A DNA stretch of 7,422 nucleotides from an uncultured Oscillospiraceae bacterium (GCA_947624465.1 CANQKJ010000108.1:1-7422); one strand, 5' to 3'; shown: positions 1 to 6,133, counted from the stretch's first letter. Program-made: numbers and translations. Notes: a model not told the origin generated them from the letters alone.

Positions 1-393
1 GGAGATCTCCACCGCGGCGGACAGCTCCGGGTTCACCAGCATGGTGATGCCCAGATCCCCCCGCAGGGAGTCCAGCTCGTTCATATAACTGGTGTCCCGG
101 ACCCGGGCCACCGAGTGGGGGACGCCCAGCCGGTGGGCGCAGTGGCAGCAGAGCAGGTTGACCTCGTCGGAGTCGGTGGCGGCGATGATCACGTCCGCGT
201 CCCCGGCGCCGGCCTCGATGAGGGTGCCCCGGGAAGAGCAGCTCCCCCGGACGCACATCACGTCCAGCTGGTTATTCAGCCGGTCCAGGGTGTCCTGGTC
301 CACATCGATGATGGTGACGCTGTGGCCCTCGGCGGCAAGCTGTTCCGCCAGAGTGCCGCCCACCTTGCCGCCGCCGGCGATGATGATATTCAA
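1..393 (-). CDS. trkA: TrkA-like K+ uptake regulatory protein, N-terminal part (runs off left edge)
   Basis: The minus-strand reading frame is open from 393 to the window edge (131 codons) and begins MNIIIAGGGKVGGTLAEQL. This is the glycine-rich nucleotide-binding loop (G7-G8-G9-K-V-G12) of a TrkA-N (RCK) Rossmann domain. An acidic residue ends the second strand (IID30). Later come ATDSDEVNLL (72-81) and VNPELSAAVEI (120-130), both typical of TrkA. The family binds NAD(H) or ATP on the cytoplasmic face of Trk/Ktr potassium channels and gates uptake. The start is TTG at 393, chosen because it gives the family's usual N terminus; a GAG at 403-405 lies 9 nt upstream as a weak ribosome site. An in-frame TTG at 402 is the alternative. 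The stretch CCHC (82-85) is unusually cysteine-rich for this position. The C-terminal TrkA-C half and any trkH partner lie outside the window, so TrkA versus KtrA cannot be settled. Confidence 0.9.
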   Translation of the reverse strand, partial: MNIIIAGGGKVGGTLAEQLAAEGHSVTIIDVDQDTLDRLNNQLDVMCVRGSCSSRGTLIEAGAGDADVIIAATDSDEVNLLCCHCAHRLGVPHSVARVRDTSYMNELDSLRGDLGITMLVNPELSAAVEIS

Positions 394-438
394 AGCGATC
401 AACTCGTTTCTCAGAAGGTGTTGGAGAATTTGCCATAT

Positions 439-467
439 ATTATAATATGGCGGCGGCAAAAATGCAA
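439..467 (-). promoter_or_regulatory. Sigma-A type promoter of trkA
   Basis: On the minus strand, a -35 TTGCAT (467-462) is separated by exactly 17 bp from a perfect -10 TATAAT (444-439). The predicted start is near 432, giving a leader of about 40 nt before the TTG at 393. The -10 lies inside the imperfect palindrome CCATATATTATAATATGG (433-450), which could also be an operator. The hexamers and spacing are seen directly; promoter activity is inferred. Confidence 0.75.
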
Positions 468-500
468 TATGTTTGGGGAAAATCCGCCCCCTTGCAATAT
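463..500. repeat. Direct repeat of TGCAATAT overlapping two divergent -35 boxes
   Basis: The octamer TGCAATAT occurs at 463-470 and again at 493-500, 30 bp apart or about three helical turns. The first copy overlaps the trkA -35 box on the minus strand and the second overlaps the trxB -35 box on the plus strand. The copies may be a shared regulator site or simply a by-product of similar -35 sequences; I do not recognise a known operator. Confidence 0.4.
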
Positions 501-520
501 TTCACCCGCGCTGGTAAAAT
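492..520 (+). promoter_or_regulatory. Sigma-A type promoter of trxB
   Basis: A -35 TTGCAA (492-497), a 17-bp spacer and a -10 TAAAAT (515-520) precede trxB. The predicted start is near 527, giving a leader of about 26 nt. It carries a purine-rich ribosome site AGAGGGG (541-547), 5 nt before the ATG at 553. Confidence 0.75.
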
Positions 521-552
521 AATACCATCAAATTGGCGAAAGAGGGGTCCCC

Positions 553-1458
553 ATGAAGGAGCTTGCGATCGTGGGCGGAGGGCCGGCGGGGCTGTCCGCC
601 GCCATCTACGCCGCCAGGGCGGGATTGGATTTTATCGTGCTGGAGCGGGACGGCTTCGGGGGAGGGCAGATCACCTCCTCCCACGAGGTGGAGAACTACC
701 CCGGCGCGGGGCGCAAGAGCGGCTTCGATCTGGGACAGGCCTTCCGGGACCAGGCGGTGGAGCTGGGGGCGGAGATCGCGTACGGCGCCGTCACCGGCAT
801 AAAAGACCTGGGGGACTGTAAAGAGCTTGCCCTGGACGGAGGGGAGCCCGTCCGGGCCAGGGCGGTCATAGCCGCCACCGGCGCCTCCCCCAGGAAGCTG
901 GGGGTCCCCGGGGAGCGGGAACTCACCGGCGCGGGGGTGTCCTACTGCGCCACCTGCGACGGGGCCTTTTTCCGGGGGAAAAGCACCCTGGTCATCGGCG
1001 GCGGGGACACCGCCGTGGAGGACGCCCTGTTCCTGTCCGCCCTGTGTAAAGACGTGACGGTGGCCCTCCGGCGGGACGTGTTCCGGGCGGCCAGACGCCG
1101 GACGGACCTGCTGAGCGCGAAGGAGAACGTGACCATCCTCTATCGGACCGAGCTGACGGAGATCAGGGGAGAGGGCAGAGTACGGAGCGTGGTCCTCTCC
1201 GGCCCGGAGGGAACGGCGGAGCGGCCCGTGGACGGGGTGTTCCTGGCCGTGGGGGTGGAACCCGCCGGCGGCTGGCTGGCCGGCCTGCCCCTGGCGCTGG
1301 ACGGGGGCTATGTGGCCGCGGGAGAGGACTGCCGCACCAGCGTCCCCGGCCTGTTCGCGGCGGGTGACCTGCGGAAAAAGCCCCTCCGGCAGGTGGTCAC
1401 CGCCGCCGCCGACGGGGCCAACGCGGTCACGTCGGCCATGGAATACCTGGGCCGGTGA
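553..1458 (+). CDS. trxB: Thioredoxin reductase (NADPH-dependent, low-molecular-weight type)
   Basis: This 301-residue cytoplasmic flavoprotein passes electrons from NADPH through FAD to a redox-active disulfide and on to thioredoxin. The FAD-binding loop is IVGGGPAGLSAA (6-17). The active-site disulfide is CATCDG with Cys132 and Cys135. A second dinucleotide fold carries IGGGDTAVEDA (148-158). The C-terminal FAD segment reads FAAGDLRKKPLRQVVTAAADGA (268-289). Length and motif order fit bacterial TrxB. The NADPH-phosphate motif, normally HRRxxxR, is LRRDVFR (172-178): the arginines are kept but the His is Leu. Because the arginines remain, NADPH is still the best guess, rather than the ferredoxin- or flavin-linked relatives that lack the motif. 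The ATG at 553 has a good ribosome site and matches the family N terminus. The gene is monocistronic, divergent from trkA and convergent with the surface-protein gene. No thioredoxin gene lies beside it. Confidence 0.95.
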   Translation: MKELAIVGGGPAGLSAAIYAARAGLDFIVLERDGFGGGQITSSHEVENYPGAGRKSGFDLGQAFRDQAVELGAEIAYGAVTGIKDLGDCKELALDGGEPVRARAVIAATGASPRKLGVPGERELTGAGVSYCATCDGAFFRGKSTLVIGGGDTAVEDALFLSALCKDVTVALRRDVFRAARRRTDLLSAKENVTILYRTELTEIRGEGRVRSVVLSGPEGTAERPVDGVFLAVGVEPAGGWLAGLPLALDGGYVAAGEDCRTSVPGLFAAGDLRKKPLRQVVTAAADGANAVTSAMEYLGR

Positions 1459-1487
1459 GCGGTTAAGAGACGCCGCGCCGGACCCGT

Positions 1488-1508
1488 CCGGCCCCCGCGC
1501 GGGGCCGG
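1488..1508. other. GC-rich hairpin after trxB
   Basis: CCGGCCCC (1488-1495) and GGGGCCGG (1501-1508) form a perfect 8-bp stem with a 5-nt loop, 29 nt after the trxB stop. No T-tract follows, so it is not a terminator by itself. It may stabilise the transcript end or act with the stronger terminator downstream. Confidence 0.5.
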
Positions 1509-1524
1509 CAGCAGCATCACAGAC

Positions 1525-1562
1525 AAGAGGAGCGCCCTCCCGGCCGGGAGGGCGCTCCTTTT
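1525..1562. terminator. Bidirectional intrinsic terminator shared by trxB and the convergent surface-protein gene
   Basis: Positions 1529-1558 are a perfect 30-nt palindrome centred between 1543 and 1544, with arms beginning GGAGCGCCCTCCC. On the plus strand it is followed by TTTT (1559-1562). On the minus strand it is followed by TCTT (1528-1525). It lies between two converging stop codons (1458 and 1573), as expected for a terminator serving both genes. Confidence 0.9.
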
Positions 1563-1572
1563 CGCGTCTGGC

Positions 1573-4500
1573 TCAGAGAAGATCGTATTTGTCGCACATC
1601 CGGTGGATCATCGCGGCGATCTGGGCCCGTGTGGCGCTGCCGGCGGGTTCCAGTTTGCCATCGCTCCCGTTGAGGATGCCGTTTTCAACGGCCCAGCGGG
1701 TGGGCTCCAGCGCCCACAGGTCCACGAGGCCGGCGTCGGAAAAGCCCTTCAGCGCGGTCGCGCCGGCGTCGGCGCTCTTGCCCCGGTATTTCACGTAGCG
1801 GTACAGGAAGGTGACCAGCTGCTCCCGGGTGACCGGTCCGTTCGGATCGAAGCGGTTGCCGGAGCCGTCGGCGATCTTGTTGGCGCTGGCCCAGTTCACC
1901 GCGTCGGTGAACCACTGGCCGGCGGGGACGTCTGTAAAGGAGCCGGACTTGCTGGCCTTGGGTTCGCCGGACATCCGCCACAGGATGGTGACCACCATGC
2001 CCCGCGTGGCGGGGATATCGGGTTCAAAACCGCGGTCGGTGCCGCTCATCAGCTTGTTTTGGCAGGCGAACTGCACGTCGTCATAGTACCAGGCGCCCCT
2101 GGCCACGTCGGGGAAATCGACCTGGGAGAGGTCTTTAGCGCCGCATCTGGCGCACACGCCGTTCTGATAGTCGTGGCCCTTGGCGGGAACGGCGCGAAGA
2201 TCCCAGTCGCCGCACTTGGTGCAGACGCCGATCTCATCCCCGTCCTCGGTGCAGGTGGCCGGATGGACCACCCGATAGTTTGCGAAGTTGTGCCCCTCGG
2301 CGGGGAGGACGCGGATATCCACCCAGTCGCAGGCGGTGCAGAAGCCCACCGCCTCGCCGTCCTCGGTGCAGGTGGCCTTATGGATGGTGCGATATCCGGT
2401 GACGGTGTGAGGCACGATGGGGAGGGTCTCCACCGGCTGCAGCACCTGGCCGCAGTCGTTGCAGCGGAGGCCGGCGGTGACGCCGGGCGCGGTGCAGGTG
2501 GGGGCCTTCGCCGGGCCGATGGGAGAGGTGTTCCTGTGGGGACAGGTTTCGGGGGTCACGGTGGTCTGGCCGTCCCGCTCCTCGGCCGCCTTCAGGGAGG
2601 CGGGGATAAAGGTCACGTTGAGGATGTCGTTGGCGTCGACGATGTCGCCGCTCTCCAGGGTGAAGGAGTAGGTGCCGGTCCTCCCGTCGTAGGCGATTTT
2701 GTCGGCGTCGATGTGCCTGGAGCCGCCGTAGGCGACGGTGTCCAGCACATAGCCGGCCCTGGGCTTCAGCGTGAAGGTATGGCTGCTGTTGACGCCGCTG
2801 CCGAACTGGATGAACCCGTCGGCGCCCACGGCCTTTTTGCCGTTGACCAGGACCTCGCCGTTGCCGTCGGTGGCCACCACCACGGTCTTGTTCAGCTCAT
2901 AGGCGTCGTGTCCGGCCGATCTGGCGTCCAGGGCCACGATTTCGAAGGGGGAGAAGGAGTCGCAGAGGATGACCAGGCCGTAGGGGGTGGCGGAGATGTT
3001 CAGCTCCTGGACGTCGGTGATCTCGCCGGTGTGGACGTGGCCGGGGGCGGTGATATCGCAGGAGCCCTCCTCGTCCCGGGTGAAGTGATAGGCCTTGATC
3101 ACGTATTTCTCCAGGTCCGCGTAGGTGATGCCCGCCGGATAGCCGATGGACACGCGCAGCGACTGGCCGGTCTCCAGCACCATCATTTTGCAGATGCGGG
3201 TGAAGCTGATCTCGTACATCAGCTTGGAGACGATGTCCTCCTGGCGGACCCCTTCGGCCTCCAGGGCCTCGGCGACCTCCTCGGACCTGGGCCGGCTCTT
3301 GCTGATGTCCTCCACGGTGAGGGTCAGCTTGCCGTTGTAGCCGTTCTTGTTCATCCTGTCGTCCAGCGTGGACAGGGGCTGCCGGCTGCCGTCGGTCCCC
3401 TGGACCACCACCCGGCTCAGGTCCAGATCGTCGGGGTTGTCCAGCAGGAAGGGCCGGCCCCACAGGTTCCAGTCGATGCCCTGGCTGCGGTAACAGATGG
3501 GACAGTAGGGGGTGGCCATGACCACGCCCCACTCGTTGGGCCGCTTGCCGGAGCGGCTGCCCACCAGCCCCTCGATCTGGAAGCTGTACAGGGTGAGGTC
3601 GTCGGACCAGCTGGTGCTGGCGGCAAAGTCGAAGCTGACGCCGTCCACCGGGCAGACGCCCAGGGTGTGGATATGATCTTCGGTGCAGACCCAGTGCCAT
3701 TCCAGCAGGGAGGAGTCCACATAGTGCTTCCGCCATGTCAGCCCGCCCTGCGTGTTCCTGACGCAGCCGGCGTGGCCGGTGTCGAAGTTCACGCTGCCGG
3801 CCAGGTCCACCTGGATGGTGTCGTCGTTCTGATCGGGCTGATAGGTGACGTAGCTGATCCGGATGGCCTCGCCCTCCGCCCCCTTGTCAGGCGCGGTCCA
3901 ACCGCCCCTGGCCGCGGCCTTGTCGGGGGCGTACAGTTCGTCGTCAAAGAGGACCTGCATCCGGTAGGTCTGGCCGATATGGACCTGGTGGTTGGCGGCG
4001 GGGTACTGGCTCTTCACATAGGGGGGCGCCTCATAGCTGGACTGGGGATTATAGAGGAGGCCGGTCTCGGCGATGATGTCGGTGCCGTCGCCATGGTAGA
4101 AGCCCGTCTCTCCGTTGGAGTTGGTCAGACCGTTCTTCCCGCTGGTGGGTTCCTCATTCCAGGTCTCATAGCCCTGGGGGGGCGTGGTGGTGAGGGCGTA
4201 CTCCACATACTCGCAGGCGGGGGTGACCATCCTGAGACAGGTGTCGGTGTCCTGGAAGAATTCGTTCCTGCCGCCCAGAATGGCGGTGGAGGCCTTGCAG
4301 TAGTACCAGTCCCGCATGACGTGGGCGGTGCCGTCCTGGTGGTAGTCGTACATCCTGATCAGCAGGTAGACGCCGCACTCCTCCGCGGCCTTCTCCATGC
4401 CCATGCCGTTGAAGTCCACGGTGAACACGCCGGCGGCCTCGCCCTCCATCTCGCCGGCGGCGGAGTAGGACACGTGCAGGCCGACGGGGTGGGAATAGAC

Positions 4501-5562
4501 GTTCTCCCCGTCATAGGAGCGGAGTTCGATGTCGGGATACCGGAACTCCACCCCGCTGGTGGAGACCACGCCGGAGGGCTGCCAGTTCAGGCCGATGACG
4601 TCCTGGCCCGCCAGCAGGTAGGTGTCGTGCTCGGCGCCGTCCAAACCGGGGACCTCAGGGGCCTTGATACGGCCCCTCACGTCCAGGCGGATGGGATCGT
4701 CCCAGGTGGCGTCCACGGCGTACCACTTGCCGCCGATCTGCACGGCGTTCCACATATGGGGTTCGGGGTCGTCGCCGGCGGTCTGCATACCATGGATCAG
4801 CACGCAGGGGATGCCCAGGCGGGACAGGATCGCCTGCATGGCACGGGAGTAGGCCTCGCACACGCCCTCGTGGGTGACCAGGGCGTAGAGGGTGCGGATG
4901 TAGCCCTCATTGCCGGGGGCGGCGTCGATCTCATAGCGGTAGCTGATGCCCCTGGTGACGGCGTCGTGGACGTACTGGACCCGGGCGGCGGCCGCCTCGG
5001 CGGAGTTCATGCCGGCGGTGTTCACCGCCCTGGCCCCGGTGACGATGGAATGCAGGACCTGCTCCAGGGCGGCGGTCTTGGCGTCCACGTCCTGGGCGCC
5101 CGTGACGCCGGCCACATAATAGCTGTCGGAGCGGCCGGCGCCCATGTAGGCGTGGAGGACGCCGCTGTCGTCCACGGTGACCCGGAAGCTCAGGTAGGAG
5201 GAGTCCACATACCAGGCCTCGGGATGCTCCAGGTCAAAGGCGTCCTTGGCGGCGGCGAAGTCGTTGAACAGGGTGCGGTTGCCGTTCCGGTAGTCGGCGA
5301 TGGCCGCCTGGGAGACGGTGGCGTACTGGTCGGCTGCACCGGGGACGCCGGAGCCGGCCAGGTCGAAGCTGGTCCGGCCGTCCTTCATCAGGCCGGAGTC
5401 GTACATACGGACCAGCGCGTTGTAGATGGCTTTGCCCTGGTCGGTGAGCTGGCCGGAGAACCAGCGGCCGGCGGTCCCGGCGGCGGACGCCGACGTGGGG
5501 AAGACCAGCATGGGGAGCAGAAGGACCAGGGCCAAAAGGATGCTGAGCAGTTTGCGTTTCAT
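1573..5562 (-). CDS. Secreted S-layer-anchored protein with transglutaminase-like domain, CxxC repeats and three SLH repeats
   Basis: The predicted product has 1329 residues. The start is the ATG at 5562, with ribosome site AAGGTGG (5571-5577) 8 nt upstream, and it gives a clear signal peptide: MKRK, a leucine-rich core, then ASA|A with cleavage after residue 27. The frame stays open upstream to 5883, but that part overlaps tnpA and looks non-coding. Residues about 195-290 form a transglutaminase-like domain with Cys235 in EGVCEAYSRAM, His269 in HMWNAV and Asp284 in YAVDATWDDP, so the Cys-His-Asp triad is intact. Such domains act as cysteine proteases, peptide crosslinkers or amide-processing enzymes; the substrate cannot be read here. 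Residues about 335-890 match nothing I recognise beyond beta-rich segments ending in SPFEIVALD. Residues 890-988 resemble a bacterial beta-repeat module. Residues 1007-1140 hold four CxxC pairs. Three SLH repeats (about 1148-1199, 1207-1258, 1271-1323) would bind secondary cell-wall polymer. I infer a cell-surface enzyme or adhesin. The gene ends at the shared terminator. Confidence 0.88.
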   Translation of the reverse strand: MKRKLLSILLALVLLLPMLVFPTSASAAGTAGRWFSGQLTDQGKAIYNALVRMYDSGLMKDGRTSFDLAGSGVPGAADQYATVSQAAIADYRNGNRTLFNDFAAAKDAFDLEHPEAWYVDSSYLSFRVTVDDSGVLHAYMGAGRSDSYYVAGVTGAQDVDAKTAALEQVLHSIVTGARAVNTAGMNSAEAAAARVQYVHDAVTRGISYRYEIDAAPGNEGYIRTLYALVTHEGVCEAYSRAMQAILSRLGIPCVLIHGMQTAGDDPEPHMWNAVQIGGKWYAVDATWDDPIRLDVRGRIKAPEVPGLDGAEHDTYLLAGQDVIGLNWQPSGVVSTSGVEFRYPDIELRSYDGENVYSHPVGLHVSYSAAGEMEGEAAGVFTVDFNGMGMEKAAEECGVYLLIRMYDYHQDGTAHVMRDWYYCKASTAILGGRNEFFQDTDTCLRMVTPACEYVEYALTTTPPQGYETWNEEPTSGKNGLTNSNGETGFYHGDGTDIIAETGLLYNPQSSYEAPPYVKSQYPAANHQVHIGQTYRMQVLFDDELYAPDKAAARGGWTAPDKGAEGEAIRISYVTYQPDQNDDTIQVDLAGSVNFDTGHAGCVRNTQGGLTWRKHYVDSSLLEWHWVCTEDHIHTLGVCPVDGVSFDFAASTSWSDDLTLYSFQIEGLVGSRSGKRPNEWGVVMATPYCPICYRSQGIDWNLWGRPFLLDNPDDLDLSRVVVQGTDGSRQPLSTLDDRMNKNGYNGKLTLTVEDISKSRPRSEEVAEALEAEGVRQEDIVSKLMYEISFTRICKMMVLETGQSLRVSIGYPAGITYADLEKYVIKAYHFTRDEEGSCDITAPGHVHTGEITDVQELNISATPYGLVILCDSFSPFEIVALDARSAGHDAYELNKTVVVATDGNGEVLVNGKKAVGADGFIQFGSGVNSSHTFTLKPRAGYVLDTVAYGGSRHIDADKIAYDGRTGTYSFTLESGDIVDANDILNVTFIPASLKAAEERDGQTTVTPETCPHRNTSPIGPAKAPTCTAPGVTAGLRCNDCGQVLQPVETLPIVPHTVTGYRTIHKATCTEDGEAVGFCTACDWVDIRVLPAEGHNFANYRVVHPATCTEDGDEIGVCTKCGDWDLRAVPAKGHDYQNGVCARCGAKDLSQVDFPDVARGAWYYDDVQFACQNKLMSGTDRGFEPDIPATRGMVVTILWRMSGEPKASKSGSFTDVPAGQWFTDAVNWASANKIADGSGNRFDPNGPVTREQLVTFLYRYVKYRGKSADAGATALKGFSDAGLVDLWALEPTRWAVENGILNGSDGKLEPAGSATRAQIAAMIHRMCDKYDLL
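1594..2121 (-). other. Three SLH cell-wall-anchoring repeats (within the surface protein)
   Basis: Residues 1148-1323 contain three SLH repeats. The first begins VDFPDVARGAWYYDDV and has EPDIPATRGMVV. The second has FTDVPAGQWFTDAVNWA and DPNGPVTREQLVTFLYR. The third has FSDAGLVDLWALEPTRWAV and EPAGSATRAQIAAMIHR. The TRxx motif, which in SLH domains contacts pyruvylated wall polysaccharide, is present in all three as TRGM, TREQ and TRAQ. C-terminal placement is normal for this anchor. Confidence 0.9.
2161..2394 (-). repeat. Tandem 39-codon CxxC repeat within the surface protein
   Basis: Residues 1057-1095 and 1096-1134 are two adjacent 39-residue units sharing YR..H.ATCTEDG, then FCTAC or VCTKC, then P.(E/K)GH. 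The underlying DNA is also repeated: a 21-bp block is identical at 2240-2260 and 2357-2377, 117 bp apart. A more diverged unit (CNDC, 1034-1037) precedes them and a partial one (CARC, 1137-1140) follows. The paired cysteines look like small zinc-ribbon or disulfide modules acting as a stalk before the SLH anchor. DNA-level identity suggests recent duplication or conversion. Confidence 0.75.
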
Positions 5563-5639
5563 TGGTAGAACCACCTTTCGTGATCTTTGCTCTGCGGTGG
5601 GGCAGGGCAGGGGAGAGGCGCGGCGGGAAGATCGGGGCA

Positions 5640-5657
5640 TAAAGGGAATGGCCTTTA
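5640..5657 (-). other. Small hairpin overlapping the tnpA stop, candidate right-end structure
   Basis: On the minus strand TAAAGG (5657-5652), a 6-nt loop and CCTTTA (5645-5640) form a perfect 6-bp stem that includes the TAA stop of tnpA. No T-tract follows, so it is not a convincing terminator. Its position fits a right-end recognition hairpin of an IS200-type element, but the stem is short and could be chance. Confidence 0.3.
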
Positions 5658-6053
5658 ACCCCCGCGCGTTTTCTGGGAACTGACGTATTTTGATACCAGT
5701 TCCGAGGGGAGGGCGACCGCGGTGGACACCAGGTAGCCCCTGGTCCAGAGCTGGGGACACTTGCCCCGGAGGTACTCCCGCTTCAACTCCGGGCCGGTCT
5801 TCCGCTTGATCAGGCGCATGATGTCGGCGGGACCCAGCTCGGGAGGCGCGGAGACGAACAGATGACAGTAGTCCGCCAGGCATTCCATGTCCAGGATACC
5901 GATGCCGTTTTGCCCGCAGATTTGGGCGACCAGCTCCTTAAAGCGGGTCTCCAGCCCATCTATCAAAAAAACCTTTCTGCGATAGCGCGGACAGAACACA
6001 AAGTGGTACTGGACCATGGAGAGAACGGCCGCGTTTTTCGTGTTCTCACTCAT
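5655..6053 (-). CDS. tnpA: IS200/IS605-family TnpA-like transposase with altered HUH motif
   Basis: This 132-residue protein has the length and pattern of a single-domain Y1 (HUH) transposase, which cuts and rejoins single-stranded DNA through a tyrosine. Family signatures visible are VQYHFVFCPRYRRKVF (14-29), HLFVSAPPELGPADIMRLIK (64-83), LWTRGYLVST (102-111) and the C-terminal helix KYVSSQ with candidate catalytic Tyr123 and Gln127. The metal-binding HUH motif, normally DHVHL in this family, reads DYCHL (61-65): the first His is Tyr62 and only His64 remains. Residues 112-117 (AVALPS) also depart from the usual G-N-V-S-S-E-T pattern. The frame is intact despite this, which suggests recent inactivation or retention for another role. 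The ATG at 6053 has no Shine-Dalgarno site. Met13 (ATG at 6017) would be an internal alternative start that keeps all motifs. The gene lies 92 bp upstream of the surface-protein gene on the same strand. Confidence 0.85.
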   Translation of the reverse strand: MSENTKNAAVLSMVQYHFVFCPRYRRKVFLIDGLETRFKELVAQICGQNGIGILDMECLADYCHLFVSAPPELGPADIMRLIKRKTGPELKREYLRGKCPQLWTRGYLVSTAVALPSELVSKYVSSQKTRGG

Positions 6054-6080
6054 GTATCTATTTTATCACAAAACAGATAC
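6054..6080 (-). repeat. 11-bp-stem hairpin abutting the tnpA start codon
   Basis: On the minus strand GTATCTGTTTT (6080-6070), loop GTGAT (6069-6065) and AAAATAGATAC (6064-6054) pair over 11 bp with one G-T wobble. On the plus strand that position is an A-C mismatch, so the tnpA-sense strand folds better. The structure ends at the base before the ATG and contains the putative -10 box. It may be the left-end recognition hairpin of the element. Confidence 0.6.
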
Positions 6081-6088
6081 AATTGCAA
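6060..6088 (-). promoter_or_regulatory. Putative tnpA promoter that would give a leaderless mRNA
   Basis: On the minus strand a -35 TTGCAA (6088-6083), a 17-bp spacer and a -10 TAAAAT (6065-6060) are well formed. Counting from the -10 as positions -12 to -7, +1 falls on 6053, the A of the tnpA ATG. The transcript would have little or no leader, matching the absence of a ribosome site. The hexamers are seen; the start position is inferred. Confidence 0.6.
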
Positions 6089-6094
6089 GCGCGA

Positions 6095-6118
6095 TTTGCC
6101 AGCGGAGGCAAAATTTTT
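6095..6118 (+). terminator. Weak plus-strand hairpin with T-tract
   Basis: TTTGCC (6095-6100) and GGCAAA (6107-6112) form a 6-bp stem with a 6-nt loop, followed by A then TTTTT (6114-6118). It resembles a weak intrinsic terminator for plus-strand transcription coming from the tnpA side. The stem is half A-T pairs, so efficiency would be low. Confidence 0.3.
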
Positions 6119-6133
6119 CCCGGCAAAAGGACG

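Larger units (their letters stand above)
5640..6080 (-). mobile_element. IS200/IS605-like element, probably degenerate (limits approximate)
   Basis: A single tnpA-type gene is flanked by inverted-repeat hairpins at 5640-5657 and 6054-6080. IS200-type elements have no terminal inverted repeats; their transposase instead recognises hairpins near the ends. The true tips cannot be located from one copy, and the limits given are just the outer edges of the two hairpins. No tnpB or omega-RNA-like partner is visible. The gene may instead be a domesticated single-copy relative. Confidence 0.45.

Noticed and set aside
92..522. Two overlapping plus-strand open frames opposite trkA
   Set aside because: No ribosome site or domain is visible, and the opposite strand encodes the TrkA-N fold with its glycine loop and a strong promoter.
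1603..5568. A 1321-codon open frame on the plus strand, antisense to almost the whole surface-protein gene
   Set aside because: Its translation is a low-complexity run of Gly, Val, Ala, Asp and His with no domain, as expected from the complement of a GC-rich gene with strong third-position bias. The minus-strand frame has a signal peptide, catalytic triad and SLH repeats.
5582..5633. GATCTT/AAGATC inverted pair between tnpA and the surface-protein gene as possible element ends
   Set aside because: The 6-bp arms are about 40 bp apart, give no stable structure, and IS200-type elements lack terminal inverted repeats. Chance is the simpler explanation.
5563..5883. N-terminal extension of the surface protein to an ATG at 5883
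   Set aside because: It overlaps tnpA in another frame, is rich in Arg and Pro with no domain, and would bury the signal peptide. The ATG at 5562 has a proper ribosome site and begins the signal sequence.
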